Positions 27,666 through 36,476 of a stretch of DNA of 64,000 nucleotides are shown piece after piece. Source of the DNA: Terriglobia bacterium (GTDB lineage: Bacteria; Acidobacteriota; Terriglobia; UBA7540); assembly GCA_030041095.1 (NCBI GenBank), contig JASHON010000169.1, forward strand, positions 1 to 64,000, read 5' to 3'. A program made the position numbers and the translations under genes. Numbering within the stretch: position 1 is the stretch's first letter; every line of letters starts with the position of its first letter. The notes beneath the pieces were generated by a model. It ran no database searches, was not told where the DNA came from, and saw nothing but the letters and a program-made list of their open reading frames with translations.

Positions 27666-27792
27666 GGCTGCGGAAAAACTCGGCGCCGCCGCGAATGGTG
27701 CGCCGGCATCTTGCCGGCCTCCGTTGAATTGAAGCGAGTTGCCGGCTGGAAGCCGGCGCCACGTCAACTCCCGAAAGACTTTTTCCGCAGCC
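27666..27792. repeat. MITE-like element with 13-bp terminal inverted repeats
   Basis: GGCTGCGGAAAAA at 27666-27678 is the exact inverse of TTTTTCCGCAGCC at 27780-27792. Between them lie two further palindromes, GCCGGCATCTTGCCGGC and GCCGGCTGGAAGCCGGC. There is no coding capacity. No clear target duplication is seen. A half-copy of the terminal sequence occurs at 60472-60493. The element separates argS from the DinB-like gene upstream. Confidence 0.7.
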
Positions 27793-27869
27793 TGTCAAGT
27801 CACCCTGCCGAGCGTTTCTAATCTCGGGCGTGGCTGCAGAGTGACCGCTTACGCAGGTGCTGAAGCGAC

Positions 27870-28502
27870 TTATTGGCATTCGTTCCTTGATTTTTTTGCC
27901 AGTCGCGGCAATCGGGTAAACTCGAGGTCTTTCCCTTCTTTCAGTTTGGTCGCGTAAATAATCTGCCCGCAGTGATACGCAAGGTGTTCGGTTACGTGAG
28001 CAACAACCTGCAGACCGGTCACATGAAATCCCTGGATCTGGTAGTGCGAAGAGAGACTCGCCGTGGGCAGGTGTCGAAGAGCGCGGCAAGCCGCCCGAAC
28101 TTCGCGCCCGAGCAACGCCAGAAGCTCCTGCCGAGGAAGTGGTCCTTGTTCCTGGAATTCACCACCGCGTTTTCGAATATCCGGCCTTCCCTCCAATCCC
28201 GAACCGATCCACTGGCGGATGTTTCCGGCAAGGTGCAGCACCAGATTTCCGGTGCTGTTCGACGCACGGTTCGGCCTCCACCAGATTTCCTCTTCGGAAA
28301 GGTGCTGAAGGCAACGTACGATTCTCGGGTAGTAATGCTTTTCGATCGAGTACAACGCCTGCGCCACGAAAGCCGAGGCCAACGCCGAAGGCTCTGGCCG
28401 GGCGCGTTGTCCTCGGCGCAGTTTTCCGCCAGGAAGCGGTGAGCCAATTTCCACTCGCGCCGGAGCCCGCCCGCGGTTTCGCGCTTCAATCCGTCTAGCC
28501 AT
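27870..28502 (-). CDS. DinB/YfiT-like protein
   Basis: About 210 residues. The four-helix DinB pattern starts at ALYSIEKHYYPRIVRCL and continues with WWRPNRASNSTGNLVLHLAGNIRQWI and HVTEHLAYHCGQIIYATK. The three His of the metal site are plausible in LHLAGN, HVTEH and AYHCGQ. Members include thiol transferases, but most are of unknown role. The N terminus is uncertain: the frame also has TTG at 28517, and the first ~45 basic residues are outside the domain, so a later start near residue 45 is possible. Confidence 0.72.
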   Translation of the reverse strand: MARRIEARNRGRAPARVEIGSPLPGGKLRRGQRARPEPSALASAFVAQALYSIEKHYYPRIVRCLQHLSEEEIWWRPNRASNSTGNLVLHLAGNIRQWIGSGLEGRPDIRKRGGEFQEQGPLPRQELLALLGREVRAACRALRHLPTASLSSHYQIQGFHVTGLQVVAHVTEHLAYHCGQIIYATKLKEGKDLEFTRLPRLAKKSRNECQ

Positions 28503-28517
28503 ATCCCGGACCGCCAA

Positions 28518-28760
28518 CTCCCGTCAGACGCCGAACTCGTCCTGGCCACGCTGCCCGAGGGCCGGCTAATCTGAACGCGATCGGTTAAATTTCGCTCTTC
28601 CGAAGAGCGCCACCCCACAAAAAGACGCTTAAACACCACGGGTTCTTTGTAACGTACCTCTCGGCGCGCTCATCCAACCCGAGTGGGGAGGCGCTGGGAG
28701 CCGGATACACCCGGAAGGGGCAAGTAGAACACCGGGTCAAAAATGCATTATACTTCCTGA
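28518..28760. other. Intergenic region with a possible promoter
   Basis: This divergent region separates the DinB-like gene from the sigma factor gene. A TATACT at 28749-28754 with AGAACA 17 bases upstream could be a weak promoter for the sigma gene, which would then start almost at its GTG codon. I see no gene or large repeat. Confidence 0.4.
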
Positions 28761-29420
28761 GTGGCCCCAGACCTGAATCCTCTCCAGAAAGAGCCTGACG
28801 AGCCTCCGGATGTCGCATCGGGCTTGCCACCCGACGATGGCGCTGGGAAGCCGGAATCGGAACTTGTCGCTCAAGCGAAGGCAGGCAGCTCCGAGGCGTT
28901 TGAAGAGCTGGTGAACCGTTACGAGCGGCGGATTTTCAGGCTGGCAATGCGCCTTACCGGGAATACGGAAGACGCTGAGGATGTCCTTCAGGAGACGTTT
29001 CTCAAGGCTTTTGAGCATTTGCCGGACTTCCGGCAGGATTCGCGCTTTTACACCTGGCTGGTTCGTATTGCCGTGAACGAAGGGCTGATGAAGCTCCGCA
29101 AACGGCGCTCCGATCGCTCGGAGCCGCTCGAGGATGCCGTGGATGACGATGGACAGGTCATACCGCGGGATTTTCGGGATTGGAAGCCTAACCCGGAGCA
29201 GCTTACGAGCCAGGAGGAAATGGAAAGGATCTTGTTGGGCGCTGCCGCCCAGCTTCCGCCGAGCCTGCGCACGGTCTTCATGTTGAGGGATGTTGAAGAG
29301 CTATCCACGGAAGAGACGGCGCAAGCTTTGAACCTCACTTTGGGCGCCGTTAAGGCGCGGCTCTTCCGCGCCCGGTTTCAATTACGCGAGGAACTGAGCA
29401 AAACCTTCAATCGAGAGTGA
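28761..29420 (+). CDS. ECF-type RNA polymerase sigma factor
   Basis: A 219-residue sigma-70 family protein. Region 2 covers about residues 45-115 (FEELVNRYERRIFRLAMRLTG, DAEDVLQETFLKAF, FYTWLVRIAVNE). Region 4 covers about 160-215 (LPPSLRTVFMLRDVEELSTEETAQALNLTLGAVKARLFRAR). The first 35 residues are acidic and Pro-rich, a feature not needed for the fold. The start is GTG at 28761 without a Shine-Dalgarno; the -10 candidate at 28749 makes a leaderless message possible. The zinc-binding anti-sigma gene follows by 3 bases, so the two are one regulatory unit. Confidence 0.92.
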   Translation: MAPDLNPLQKEPDEPPDVASGLPPDDGAGKPESELVAQAKAGSSEAFEELVNRYERRIFRLAMRLTGNTEDAEDVLQETFLKAFEHLPDFRQDSRFYTWLVRIAVNEGLMKLRKRRSDRSEPLEDAVDDDGQVIPRDFRDWKPNPEQLTSQEEMERILLGAAAQLPPSLRTVFMLRDVEELSTEETAQALNLTLGAVKARLFRARFQLREELSKTFNRE

Positions 29421-29423
29421 AGC

Positions 29424-29666
29424 TTGACCTGCAAAGAAGCCTTCAAACAAATCTCGGCCTACCTCGATGGCGATCTGACGGAAGAGTTGAAGAACATCCT
29501 GAACGAGCACATCTGCAAATGCGCCCACTGCAAGGTGGTGTACGATACCACGGTCAAGACCGTCGAGCTTTACTGTGACGGAAAGCTTTTTCCCATGCCG
29601 CAGACCATCAGCAACCGCCTGCACACGGCTCTCCGCCGCAAGTTTCAGGACCGCCGCGCCGTCTAA
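29424..29666 (+). CDS. Zinc-binding anti-sigma factor (ZAS-type)
   Basis: An 80-residue soluble protein. It reads CKEAFKQISAYLDGDL followed by the ZAS motif His-x3-Cys-x2-Cys in EHICKCAHCK, at about residues 28-37. There is no membrane segment, so it is a cytoplasmic, possibly redox-sensing, regulator that would bind the sigma factor encoded just upstream. The start is TTG at 29424; no ATG is available nearby. The short distance to the sigma gene implies coupled translation. Confidence 0.85.
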   Translation: MTCKEAFKQISAYLDGDLTEELKNILNEHICKCAHCKVVYDTTVKTVELYCDGKLFPMPQTISNRLHTALRRKFQDRRAV

Positions 29667-29685
29667 TCTCCACGCTCCCGTCGCC

Positions 29686-29714
29686 TTGACTTTGGTCCAA
29701 CCGCAAAATAGAAT
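29686..29714 (+). promoter_or_regulatory. Predicted sigma-70 promoter of the GWxTD gene
   Basis: TTGACT (-35) and TAGAAT (-10) are separated by exactly 17 bases, each matching five of six consensus positions. Transcription would begin near 29721, 18 bases before the ATG, and the leader contains GTAGGAGGCTGT. The GWxTD gene thus seems to have its own promoter after the sigma/anti-sigma pair. Confidence 0.7.
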
Positions 29715-29738
29715 TTTTATCAGGGTGTAGGAGGCTGT

Positions 29739-31469
29739 ATGCAGAGTCCTGGTCACGCATCAAAGGAGCCGGAGCGAAGCCGGCCTACAAGGCCAACCTG
29801 GATTTTCTTCATGATTTACGCGCTCGCCTTCGCGTTCCTTGCGGCGAGCGTAAAGCCGGCTTTGGCGAAGAAGAAGGACTCCAGTGGGGACAAGAAGCTT
29901 TCCAAACAAGAGAGAAGGCGCGAGAAGGCCATTCAGAAGGAAATGCAAAGCCCTTACCTCAAGTGGTTAAACGGCCCCATAGGCTACATCATCACGCCCC
30001 AGGAGCGAACGGCGTTCAAGAAGCTGACCACCGACGACGAGCGCGAACAGTTCATAGAGAATTTCTGGGAGCGCCGTAATCCCAACCCGGGCGATCCGGA
30101 AAATGAGGCGAAAGAGGAATTCTTCCGGCGTGTCGCCTACGCCAACGAGCACTATGCTTCCGGTGTTCCCGGATGGCGAACGGATCGCGGGCGCATTTAC
30201 ATCATGTGGGGCCCTCCCAACGAAGTGGATAGCCATCCTTCCGGCGGCACCTATGTGGCGAATCCTGATGAGCTTCCCTATATGGATACGTCCGGCGACG
30301 ACGAGATGGTCACGTACCCCTTCGAGGATTGGACTTACAACTACATCCCAGGGATCGGCGAAAACGTGAAGCTCGAATTCGTTGACCCAACAATGTCCGG
30401 TGAATACCGCTTGACGATGAACCCGTGCGAGAAAGATGCTATGGCTGAAGTTCCCGGCGATACGACCGGGTGCCAGGGCGCCGTTTCGATCGGTCCCATC
30501 TTTGTTCCGGAATCCGTCATCCAGCCCACCTCCGGTTCGGAAGAGGAGCTGAACGAGGGCATGCCGCAAAGCATGGATGAGTTCACTCAGCTCGATACTT
30601 ACGCCAAGATTTTCCAGCCGCCTCCGGTGAAGTTCAATGACCTCCGCGCGGCCGTATCGCATCGCATTATTGCCAACCTGCTTCCCTTCAAAGTCCAGCC
30701 GGACTTCATCCGCTTGACGTCGGATATGGATTTAGTTCCGATCACGGTGCAAGTGGCAACCCGCGAGCTGGAGTTCGTCAAGAAGGACAACGTGATGCAG
30801 GCCAGCATGGACATCTACGCTCAGCTCTCCACTTTGAGCGGCCGCGTTGCCACGACGTTTGAGCAAGAGCTGCAGGCCGATGTGCCTCCTGACGACTTCT
30901 CCTCTTATTCCACTCACCAGCAAATCTACCAGCGGATTTTGCCCCTCACGCCGGGACGGTACAAGCTGACGGTCGTTCTTAAGGATCAGAACAGCGGGCA
31001 TATGGGTACTACGGCGATCGGGATCATCGTTCCGGAATATCCGGACAATGCCTTAGAGCACAGCTCGCTGATTCTGGCAGACCTCATCCAGACCGTTCCC
31101 ACGACGGATGTTGGAACCGGGCCGTTCATTATAGGTGGAACGAAAGTTCGTCCACGCCTCGGTGACCCTCCGATCTTTCAGCCTGACCAGAATCTCGGCA
31201 TCTACATGCAGGTCTACAATCTTGGAACTGACCCCAAAACTCACCGGCCAAACGCCCAGATTCAATATCAACTGCTGCAGAACGGCAAGACGGTCTTCAC
31301 CGCCTCGCAGAGTGCAGCCACCATCCACGATGCGTCAAGCCAGGTGACGATCGAGAAGACGATGTCTTTGAGGCCGTTGCAGCCTGGGCACTATACCATG
31401 AACATCAAGGTGACCGACGATATCAACAAGAAGTCCTTTGATTCTTCGGCGCCGTTTGTGGTGAAGTAA
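29739..31469 (+). CDS. GWxTD-domain secreted protein
   Basis: A 576-residue protein. A signal segment lies at about residues 23-43 (MIYALAFAFLAASVKPALA). The lysine-rich stretch KKKDSSGDKKLSKQERRREK follows, and then the GWxTD domain with FWERRNPNPGDPENEAKEEF and GWRTDRGRIYIMWGPP (near 145). The C-terminal half is beta-rich, with a VSSxTTxF-like pattern that may form two Ig-like domains. The family is common in Acidobacteriota and of unknown function. GTAGGAGG fixes the first ATG. The neighbouring sigma/anti-sigma pair may regulate it. Confidence 0.88.
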   Translation: MQSPGHASKEPERSRPTRPTWIFFMIYALAFAFLAASVKPALAKKKDSSGDKKLSKQERRREKAIQKEMQSPYLKWLNGPIGYIITPQERTAFKKLTTDDEREQFIENFWERRNPNPGDPENEAKEEFFRRVAYANEHYASGVPGWRTDRGRIYIMWGPPNEVDSHPSGGTYVANPDELPYMDTSGDDEMVTYPFEDWTYNYIPGIGENVKLEFVDPTMSGEYRLTMNPCEKDAMAEVPGDTTGCQGAVSIGPIFVPESVIQPTSGSEEELNEGMPQSMDEFTQLDTYAKIFQPPPVKFNDLRAAVSHRIIANLLPFKVQPDFIRLTSDMDLVPITVQVATRELEFVKKDNVMQASMDIYAQLSTLSGRVATTFEQELQADVPPDDFSSYSTHQQIYQRILPLTPGRYKLTVVLKDQNSGHMGTTAIGIIVPEYPDNALEHSSLILADLIQTVPTTDVGTGPFIIGGTKVRPRLGDPPIFQPDQNLGIYMQVYNLGTDPKTHRPNAQIQYQLLQNGKTVFTASQSAATIHDASSQVTIEKTMSLRPLQPGHYTMNIKVTDDINKKSFDSSAPFVVK

Positions 31470-31474
31470 ACGGA

Positions 31475-32887
31475 CTAGGCTTCCAGGTTGTAGGCTTCCT
31501 CGCCGTGCTGCGACACGTCGAGTCCTTCCACTTCTTCGTCTTTTTCCACCCGGACCCCAATCAGCATATCGACCACTTTGAGGAGGATCAGCGTTAGGAT
31601 TGCCGCAAGCGTCCAGGCAATGATGACGGCGGCAAACTGATTGAGAATCTGCCTCGCATGGCCATCGATGAGGCCCGACGCCAGCACGCGCCCGGCCTTG
31701 CTTCGAAAAACGGGATTTACGGCGCTCGCCGCGAATACACCGGTCAGTAGCGCGCCCACCGTGCCTCCGACGCCGTGCACTCCAAACGCGTCCAGCGAAT
31801 CATCGTAACCAAACTTGTGTTTCACTTTTGAAACCATAAAGAAACAAACCACTCCGGCCGTGGCGCCGATGGCAAGCGCCGGCATAGGACCGACGAAGCC
31901 CGATGCCGGTGTAATAGCCACCAAGCCGGCCACGCCGCCGGAAATGGCTCCGAGCACGCTCGGCTTGCCGTTTCGAATCCACTCGGCCCCCGTCCAGCCC
32001 AGCACGGCAGCCGCGGCGCCCAGTTGCGTGGCTACAAATGCGCTGCTGGCCAGAGCGCCCGCGCTCAAGGCGCTGCCCGCGTTGAAACCGAACCAGCCCA
32101 CCCATAGCAGGCAGGCGCCGATGACGCTCAAAACCAGATTGTGAGGAGGCATCGGCTCGTGAGGAAATCCTACACGCTTGCCCAGGTAGAGCGCGCAAAC
32201 CAGCGCCGACACTCCGGAGGTGATGTGGACAACGGTGCCACCGGCAAAGTCCAGCGTTGGAAAGAGCCCACCGGCGGCGTTGAGCAGCCCTCCTTCGCCC
32301 CACACCATGTGCGCCATCGGATCGTAAACGAGAATCGACCAGAGAAGCATGAATAGGACCATGGCGCTGAATTTCATGCGCTCGGCAAACGCGCCCGTGA
32401 TCAACGCGGGCGTAATGATGGCGAACATAAGCTGAAAAAGGAAGTACGTCTGCTGCGGAATCGTCGGTCCGTAAGCCGGATTCGGCGCGCTTCCAACCCC
32501 GTGCATGAACCGATAGCCGAACCCTCCAATCAGCCAGTTGCCCGTGTGGAAACAAAGGCTATAGCCGAAGAGCGCCCACAACACCGTAATCATGGCCATC
32601 AGGATGAAGCTCTGCATCATGGTGGCCAGCACGTTCTTTCTGCGAACCAGTCCTCCGTAAAAAAGGGCCAGGCCGGGTCCCGTCATCAGAAGGACCAAAG
32701 CCGAGCTCATCAAAATCCAGGCGTTGTCACCAGACGATCGCGCTTCCGCGACCTCCTGCTCCAGCGCGGTCAGCCGGGCCGCCGTCACATGCTGCGCCGT
32801 TGCCGCTGTTTGCGCCAGACAGGGCGATTTAAGCGCGGCCAGCGCCAACAACCCCACGCACAACATCCAGACTCTTCGTTTCCTCAT
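31475..32887 (-). CDS. amtB: Ammonium transporter
   Basis: A 470-residue Amt protein. A signal peptide (LLALAALKSPCLAQ) and a short coiled segment precede eleven membrane helices. Characteristic stretches are ALVLLMTGPGLALFYGGLVRRKNVL, FAGGTVVHITSGVSALVCALYLG and FGVHGVGGTVGALLTGVFA, which hold the two pore His residues. It conducts ammonium into the cell. No glnK/PII gene is next to it, contrary to the common pairing. GGAGGTCGTGG precedes ATG. Confidence 0.95.
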   Translation of the reverse strand: MRKRRVWMLCVGLLALAALKSPCLAQTAATAQHVTAARLTALEQEVAEARSSGDNAWILMSSALVLLMTGPGLALFYGGLVRRKNVLATMMQSFILMAMITVLWALFGYSLCFHTGNWLIGGFGYRFMHGVGSAPNPAYGPTIPQQTYFLFQLMFAIITPALITGAFAERMKFSAMVLFMLLWSILVYDPMAHMVWGEGGLLNAAGGLFPTLDFAGGTVVHITSGVSALVCALYLGKRVGFPHEPMPPHNLVLSVIGACLLWVGWFGFNAGSALSAGALASSAFVATQLGAAAAVLGWTGAEWIRNGKPSVLGAISGGVAGLVAITPASGFVGPMPALAIGATAGVVCFFMVSKVKHKFGYDDSLDAFGVHGVGGTVGALLTGVFAASAVNPVFRSKAGRVLASGLIDGHARQILNQFAAVIIAWTLAAILTLILLKVVDMLIGVRVEKDEEVEGLDVSQHGEEAYNLEA

Positions 32888-32934
32888 CCACGACCTCCGG
32901 GCAGACGAATCGATCCAACTTCCGAAAGACGGCG

Positions 32935-32940
32935 ATTATA
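32935..32940 (-). promoter_or_regulatory. Candidate -10 element upstream of amtB
   Basis: A perfect TATAAT reads on the minus strand 48 bases upstream of the amtB ATG. No good -35 hexamer is found at 16-18 bases, so another sigma context or an activator may be needed. I saw no clear sigma-54 GG/GC pair. Confidence 0.4.
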
Positions 32941-33126
32941 ACCGGTCAGGATTGAAACGTGCTACCCATGATATTGGACAATGGCGGGAACGCCGCACGG
33001 GACTCTTAAGCTATAGCGCGCGGCAGGCAGAGAAGGCCCTTGCGACGCCGCGGAGGCTTGCAGCGTCAGGACACTTGCGTTGTGGGATAATGGCAAGAGT
33101 AAACAATCTCAGGGATCGGCAACCGA

Positions 33127-34161
33127 ATGAAGTCACCGGACATCTTCGGGTACGAGCGCACGCGCCACCTCAACTGGCGAGTTCTCCGCCCGCTGAAAGT
33201 ATTGGCGCCGGGAACCTCGCTTCGGCGCAGGGTGGGCTATAGCCTCCTGGTAGTTCGCGTGGTTCTGGCTCCGGTCATCTTCATCGCGATTTACTATCTG
33301 GTGGTGATGGGCCGCTTGGTGGATCGCATCGTCAACGTCGATGCCCAGGTTTCCACTTTGGCCGAAAGTCTTTCGATAGAAATGCTTAACGCGCGACGCA
33401 TGGAGCTGAATTATTTCCTCCTGGGTGATTCCGCAGACCTTAGCGCCAGCCGGGCATCGCTCGACGCGATGCAGCAAACGCTGCGCCAATGCGAGGACTT
33501 GCAGCCGGGCGACCGGGCCGCCGTAGGCCAGGTGCGAGCGGAAATCACCACGTATCGGCAAAGCCTCGAGGAGGCGGTGGCGAAGGCTGCAACGTCGCGA
33601 CCCTCGGTTTCGGAGAGGTTTCGGAAAGTCGTCATGGCTTACGAGACCAACCTCGACAAAGTACTGGCCCGGTCGAGGCATGAAAGTCGTATCCAATTGC
33701 TTCAGGACCTGCGCGATCAAAGCGGGTCGTTCGATAGCCAGGTGGCCAACGCGCTCGCCGCCGGCAACCCCGAGCTGCGAGAGACCACTCAGGCTCTCGA
33801 AGCATCCAGCAATCGCATCCTGCAGCTTTCAGCGGAGTTGGAAGCACGAAGTTGGGACGCTGTCCGGCGTGACCACGTGGAGGCACGGCGGCTGGTCCGG
33901 CGAGCGGAGCTGGTGTTGCTTATCGTTTCACCGCTCGTTATCCTGTTGAGTGTTCTCGTTGGTATTATCTTGCCTCGCCAGGTGGTGAAGCCGCTGATGG
34001 ATCTGAAGGCGGCGGTGGATCACGCCGCGGGGGGGGATTATGGCATTGAATTTGACATTCAAGGAAAAGGGGAAGTGGCCCAGCTTGCCCGCAGCGTGCG
34101 CGAGCTGATCGAGCACGCCAGCGAAAAAGCAGAAGAATCTAAAGCGCACAGGTCTGGCTAG
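33127..34161 (+). CDS. HAMP-domain membrane protein without an output domain
   Basis: A 344-residue protein. It has a cytoplasmic start, TM1 at about residues 38-62 (LLVVRVVLAPVIFIAIYYLVV), a helical periplasmic sensor region (about 63-255) with MELNYFLLGD-like helices, TM2 at about 259-283 and a HAMP domain (about 283-335) ending in AEESKAHRSG. The architecture matches the front half of a chemoreceptor or histidine kinase. No kinase, MCP or cyclase domain follows, and the stop is followed directly by intergenic sequence. It might pair with a separate partner in trans. The next gene is bacterioferritin. Confidence 0.75.
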   Translation: MKSPDIFGYERTRHLNWRVLRPLKVLAPGTSLRRRVGYSLLVVRVVLAPVIFIAIYYLVVMGRLVDRIVNVDAQVSTLAESLSIEMLNARRMELNYFLLGDSADLSASRASLDAMQQTLRQCEDLQPGDRAAVGQVRAEITTYRQSLEEAVAKAATSRPSVSERFRKVVMAYETNLDKVLARSRHESRIQLLQDLRDQSGSFDSQVANALAAGNPELRETTQALEASSNRILQLSAELEARSWDAVRRDHVEARRLVRRAELVLLIVSPLVILLSVLVGIILPRQVVKPLMDLKAAVDHAAGGDYGIEFDIQGKGEVAQLARSVRELIEHASEKAEESKAHRSG

Positions 34162-34163
34162 CC

Positions 34164-34207
34164 GTTTTGGGGCCTCGCGCAAGCCGCGAGGTTATTGCCG
34201 CCAAAAC
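34164..34207 (+). promoter_or_regulatory. Nested two-stem RNA structure upstream of bacterioferritin
   Basis: An outer stem, GTTTTGG (34164-34170) with CCAAAAC (34201-34207), encloses an inner stem, CCTCGCG (34173-34179) with CGCGAGG (34185-34191). Both are perfect 7-bp pairings. There is no U-run, so it is not a simple terminator. It lies directly after the HAMP gene stop and 61 bases before the bfr ATG. It could protect the message or control translation of bfr. Confidence 0.45.
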
Positions 34208-34268
34208 CTGCCGGCCGGCGCGACGTCATCTTTCGAGCAGTTAAGCTCAGCACAAGGAGAAGACGATC

Positions 34269-34751
34269 ATGAAGGGAAAGTCCGAAGTGATTGAAGTTCT
34301 TTCCGAAATGTTGAAGGAAGAGTTGGGGGCCATCAGCCAGTATTTTCTTCATGCAGAGATGCAGGAGAACTGGGGCTATGACCGGCTCAGCGAGGAGATC
34401 AAGAAGCAGTCGATCGGGGAGATGAAGCACGCTGAAATCCTCGTCGAGCGAATCCTTTTCCTCGAGGGCACTCCTGACATGCAGGACCTTCCCAAAATCA
34501 ATATCGGCAAGAGCGTCAAACAGCAAATCGAAAATGACCTGGCGATCGAGATCGGTGCCGTCGCCGATTACAACAAGGCCGTGGCTCGCTGCCAGAAAGC
34601 GGGCGATTACGCTTCCGCGGATTTTCTCAAGGAAATCCTGGACGATGAGGAAGACCACGTCGATTTCCTGGAAGCCCAGCTCAGCATTATTAAGGATGTG
34701 GGGCTGGAGAATTATCTCCTCGGGCAAATGGGCGAAAAAGACGAGGACTAG
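34269..34751 (+). CDS. bfr: Bacterioferritin
   Basis: A 160-residue iron-storage protein. All expected ligands are seen: ferroxidase residues Glu18, Glu51, His54, Glu94, Glu127 and His130, and the haem-axial Met52 in MKHAEIL. It forms 24-subunit cages that oxidise and store iron. AAGGAGAAGACGATC precedes ATG. Its stop overlaps the stop of the convergent carboxylase gene by 4 bases. The C-terminal sequence GEKDED is acidic. Confidence 0.96.
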   Translation: MKGKSEVIEVLSEMLKEELGAISQYFLHAEMQENWGYDRLSEEIKKQSIGEMKHAEILVERILFLEGTPDMQDLPKINIGKSVKQQIENDLAIEIGAVADYNKAVARCQKAGDYASADFLKEILDDEEDHVDFLEAQLSIIKDVGLENYLLGQMGEKDED

Positions 34752-36298
34752 AGCGGAATGTTTCCGTGCTTCTTCGCCGGCATGCTTTCCCGCTTGGTCT
34801 GAAGCATTCGAAGAGCTGCAATAAGCCGCGGGCGTGTCTCGCGGGGCAGGATGACGGCGTCAACATAGCCGCGCGCCGCCGCAATATAAGGATTGGCAAA
34901 GCGCTGGCGAAACTCAGCCGCCTTTTCTTTCCGTAACCGGTTTGGATTTTCAGCCGCGGCCAGCTCCCGCCGGTACACGATGTTCACCGCCCCCTCCGCG
35001 CCCATCACCGCAATCTCTGCTGTCGGGTAAGCGTAATTAACATCCGTGCGCAGGTGCTTGGATGACATCACGCAATACGCTCCGCCGTACGCCTTGCGCG
35101 TAATCACCGTGACCTTCGGCACGGTGGCTTCGGCGAAAGCATAGAGAAGCTTGGCGCCCTGGCGAATGATGCCGCCGAATTCCTGCTGAGTACCGGGCAG
35201 GAAGCCAGGAACGTCCACGAACGTGACGAGCGGTATATTAAAAGCGTCGCAGAACCGGACAAAACGCGCCCCTTTCACTGAGGCATCGATATCCAGGCAG
35301 CCCGCCAGAACTTGTGGCTGATTCGCCACAATCCCGACGCATTGGCCGCCAAGCCGCGCAAAGCCTACAACCAGGTTCAGCGCGTAGTGCTCCTGAATTT
35401 CCAGGAACGTTCCATCGTCCACCACGCCCAGGATGAGCTGTTTGATGTCGTACGGCTTGTCCGGCTCCGCGGGGACAATCTCATCAAGCGATTCATCGCT
35501 GCGGTCGTCGCGGTCGCGCGATGCCACCCAAGGCGGGTCTTCGTGGTTGTTCTGTGGCAGGAATGTGAGGAGATGCCGCACCCGCGCCAGGCAATCCGCA
35601 TCATCCGCAGCAAGGAAATGCGCCACACCGCTTTTTCGATTGTGGGTGAGTGGACCGCCCAGATTTTCCTTCGTCACCTCTTCGTGCATGACGGTCTTGA
35701 TGACGTCCGGGCCGGTTACAAACATGTAACTCGAGTGATCCACCATGAAGGTGAAGTCAGTGATGGCAGGCGAATAGACGGCTCCGCCTGCACACGGTCC
35801 CATGATGGCCGAAATTTGCGGGATCACACCGGAAGCCAGCGTGTTCCGAAGAAAGATATCCGCATAGCCTGCGAGGGATGCCACCCCTTCCTGGATGCGA
35901 GCGCCGCCGGAGTCATTCAGGCCGATCACGGGCGCGCCCACTTTAAGCGACAGATCCATTACTTTGCAGATCTTGGCCGCGTTCGCTTCACTGAGCGATC
36001 CTCCGAACACGGTGAAGTCCTGCGCGAAGGCAAAAGCCAGGCGGCCGTGAATTTGTCCGCGGCCGCAGACCACGCCGTCGCCGGGCACACGAACTTCAGC
36101 CAGGCCGAAATCCTGCCCGCGGTGCTCCACAAACTTGTCGATTTCTTCGAACGACCCTTCGTCGAAGAGCAATTCCAGCCGCGCCCTTGCCGTCATCTTG
36201 CCCGAGGACTCCTGGCGCGCTCGTCGCTGTTCACCTCCGCCTTGCTCGGATTCCGCGTTGCGGCGTTCGAGCTCTTCGATTCTTGAGTTGATGGTCAT
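34748..36298 (-). CDS. pccB: Acyl-CoA carboxylase beta subunit (propionyl-CoA carboxylase type)
   Basis: A 516-residue carboxyltransferase. Key segments are [55 protein letters not shown] and [33 protein letters not shown] with the two oxyanion-hole glycine pairs. It transfers carboxyl from biotin to propionyl- or other acyl-CoA in the cytosol. The alpha/biotin subunit is not in the window. The N-terminal [17 protein letters not shown] is typical of this family. Substrate (propionyl, methylcrotonyl or acetyl) is uncertain; propionyl is the best guess from overall length and motif order. Confidence 0.88.
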   Translation of the reverse strand: MTINSRIEELERRNAESEQGGGEQRRARQESSGKMTARARLELLFDEGSFEEIDKFVEHRGQDFGLAEVRVPGDGVVCGRGQIHGRLAFAFAQDFTVFGGSLSEANAAKICKVMDLSLKVGAPVIGLNDSGGARIQEGVASLAGYADIFLRNTLASGVIPQISAIMGPCAGGAVYSPAITDFTFMVDHSSYMFVTGPDVIKTVMHEEVTKENLGGPLTHNRKSGVAHFLAADDADCLARVRHLLTFLPQNNHEDPPWVASRDRDDRSDESLDEIVPAEPDKPYDIKQLILGVVDDGTFLEIQEHYALNLVVGFARLGGQCVGIVANQPQVLAGCLDIDASVKGARFVRFCDAFNIPLVTFVDVPGFLPGTQQEFGGIIRQGAKLLYAFAEATVPKVTVITRKAYGGAYCVMSSKHLRTDVNYAYPTAEIAVMGAEGAVNIVYRRELAAAENPNRLRKEKAAEFRQRFANPYIAAARGYVDAVILPRETRPRLIAALRMLQTKRESMPAKKHGNIPL

Positions 36299-36408
36299 GC
36301 CGGGTTGTGTTTCAGGCTGGATTATAGCATTTCACTTCAGGCAACTGCCCGTTGCCAATGGATGGGCACTGTCCGGAGCAATGGCCGAAAATGACGTCTG
36401 CCCGTCGC

Positions 36409-36437
36409 TTGCTATCGACGTAATCAAAAGTTATACT
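36409..36437 (+). promoter_or_regulatory. Predicted sigma-70 promoter of the rimP-nusA-infB operon
   Basis: TTGCTA (-35) and TATACT (-10) are separated by exactly 17 bases. Transcription would begin near 36444. The predicted leader is about 105 nt and contains the hairpin at 36453-36476. Confidence 0.72.
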
Positions 36438-36452
36438 AACCATGGTGTGGTT

Positions 36453-36476
36453 AAGTGGGCGAAAGCCCACTTTTTT
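36453..36476 (+). terminator. Terminator-like hairpin in the rimP leader (possible attenuator)
   Basis: An 8-bp perfect stem AAGTGGGC / GCCCACTT with a GAAA tetraloop is followed by TTTT. It lies only ~10 bases after the predicted start of transcription and 73 bases before the rimP ATG. Similar short GC hairpins with U-runs are frequent upstream of rimP in other bacteria. NusA, encoded in the same operon, acts on such hairpins, so feedback control is plausible. Confidence 0.65.

Noticed and set aside
27602-27709. ATG start of ArgS at 27709
   Set aside because: The added residues come from the MITE-like repeat; TTG 27601 has AAAGGA at proper distance.
32935-32965. Sigma-54 promoter for amtB
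   Set aside because: A TAGCACG was seen, but no GC pair follows at the needed distance.
35312-36286. Long open frame antisense to the carboxylase gene
   Set aside because: Shadow of pccB, which has complete carboxyltransferase motifs.
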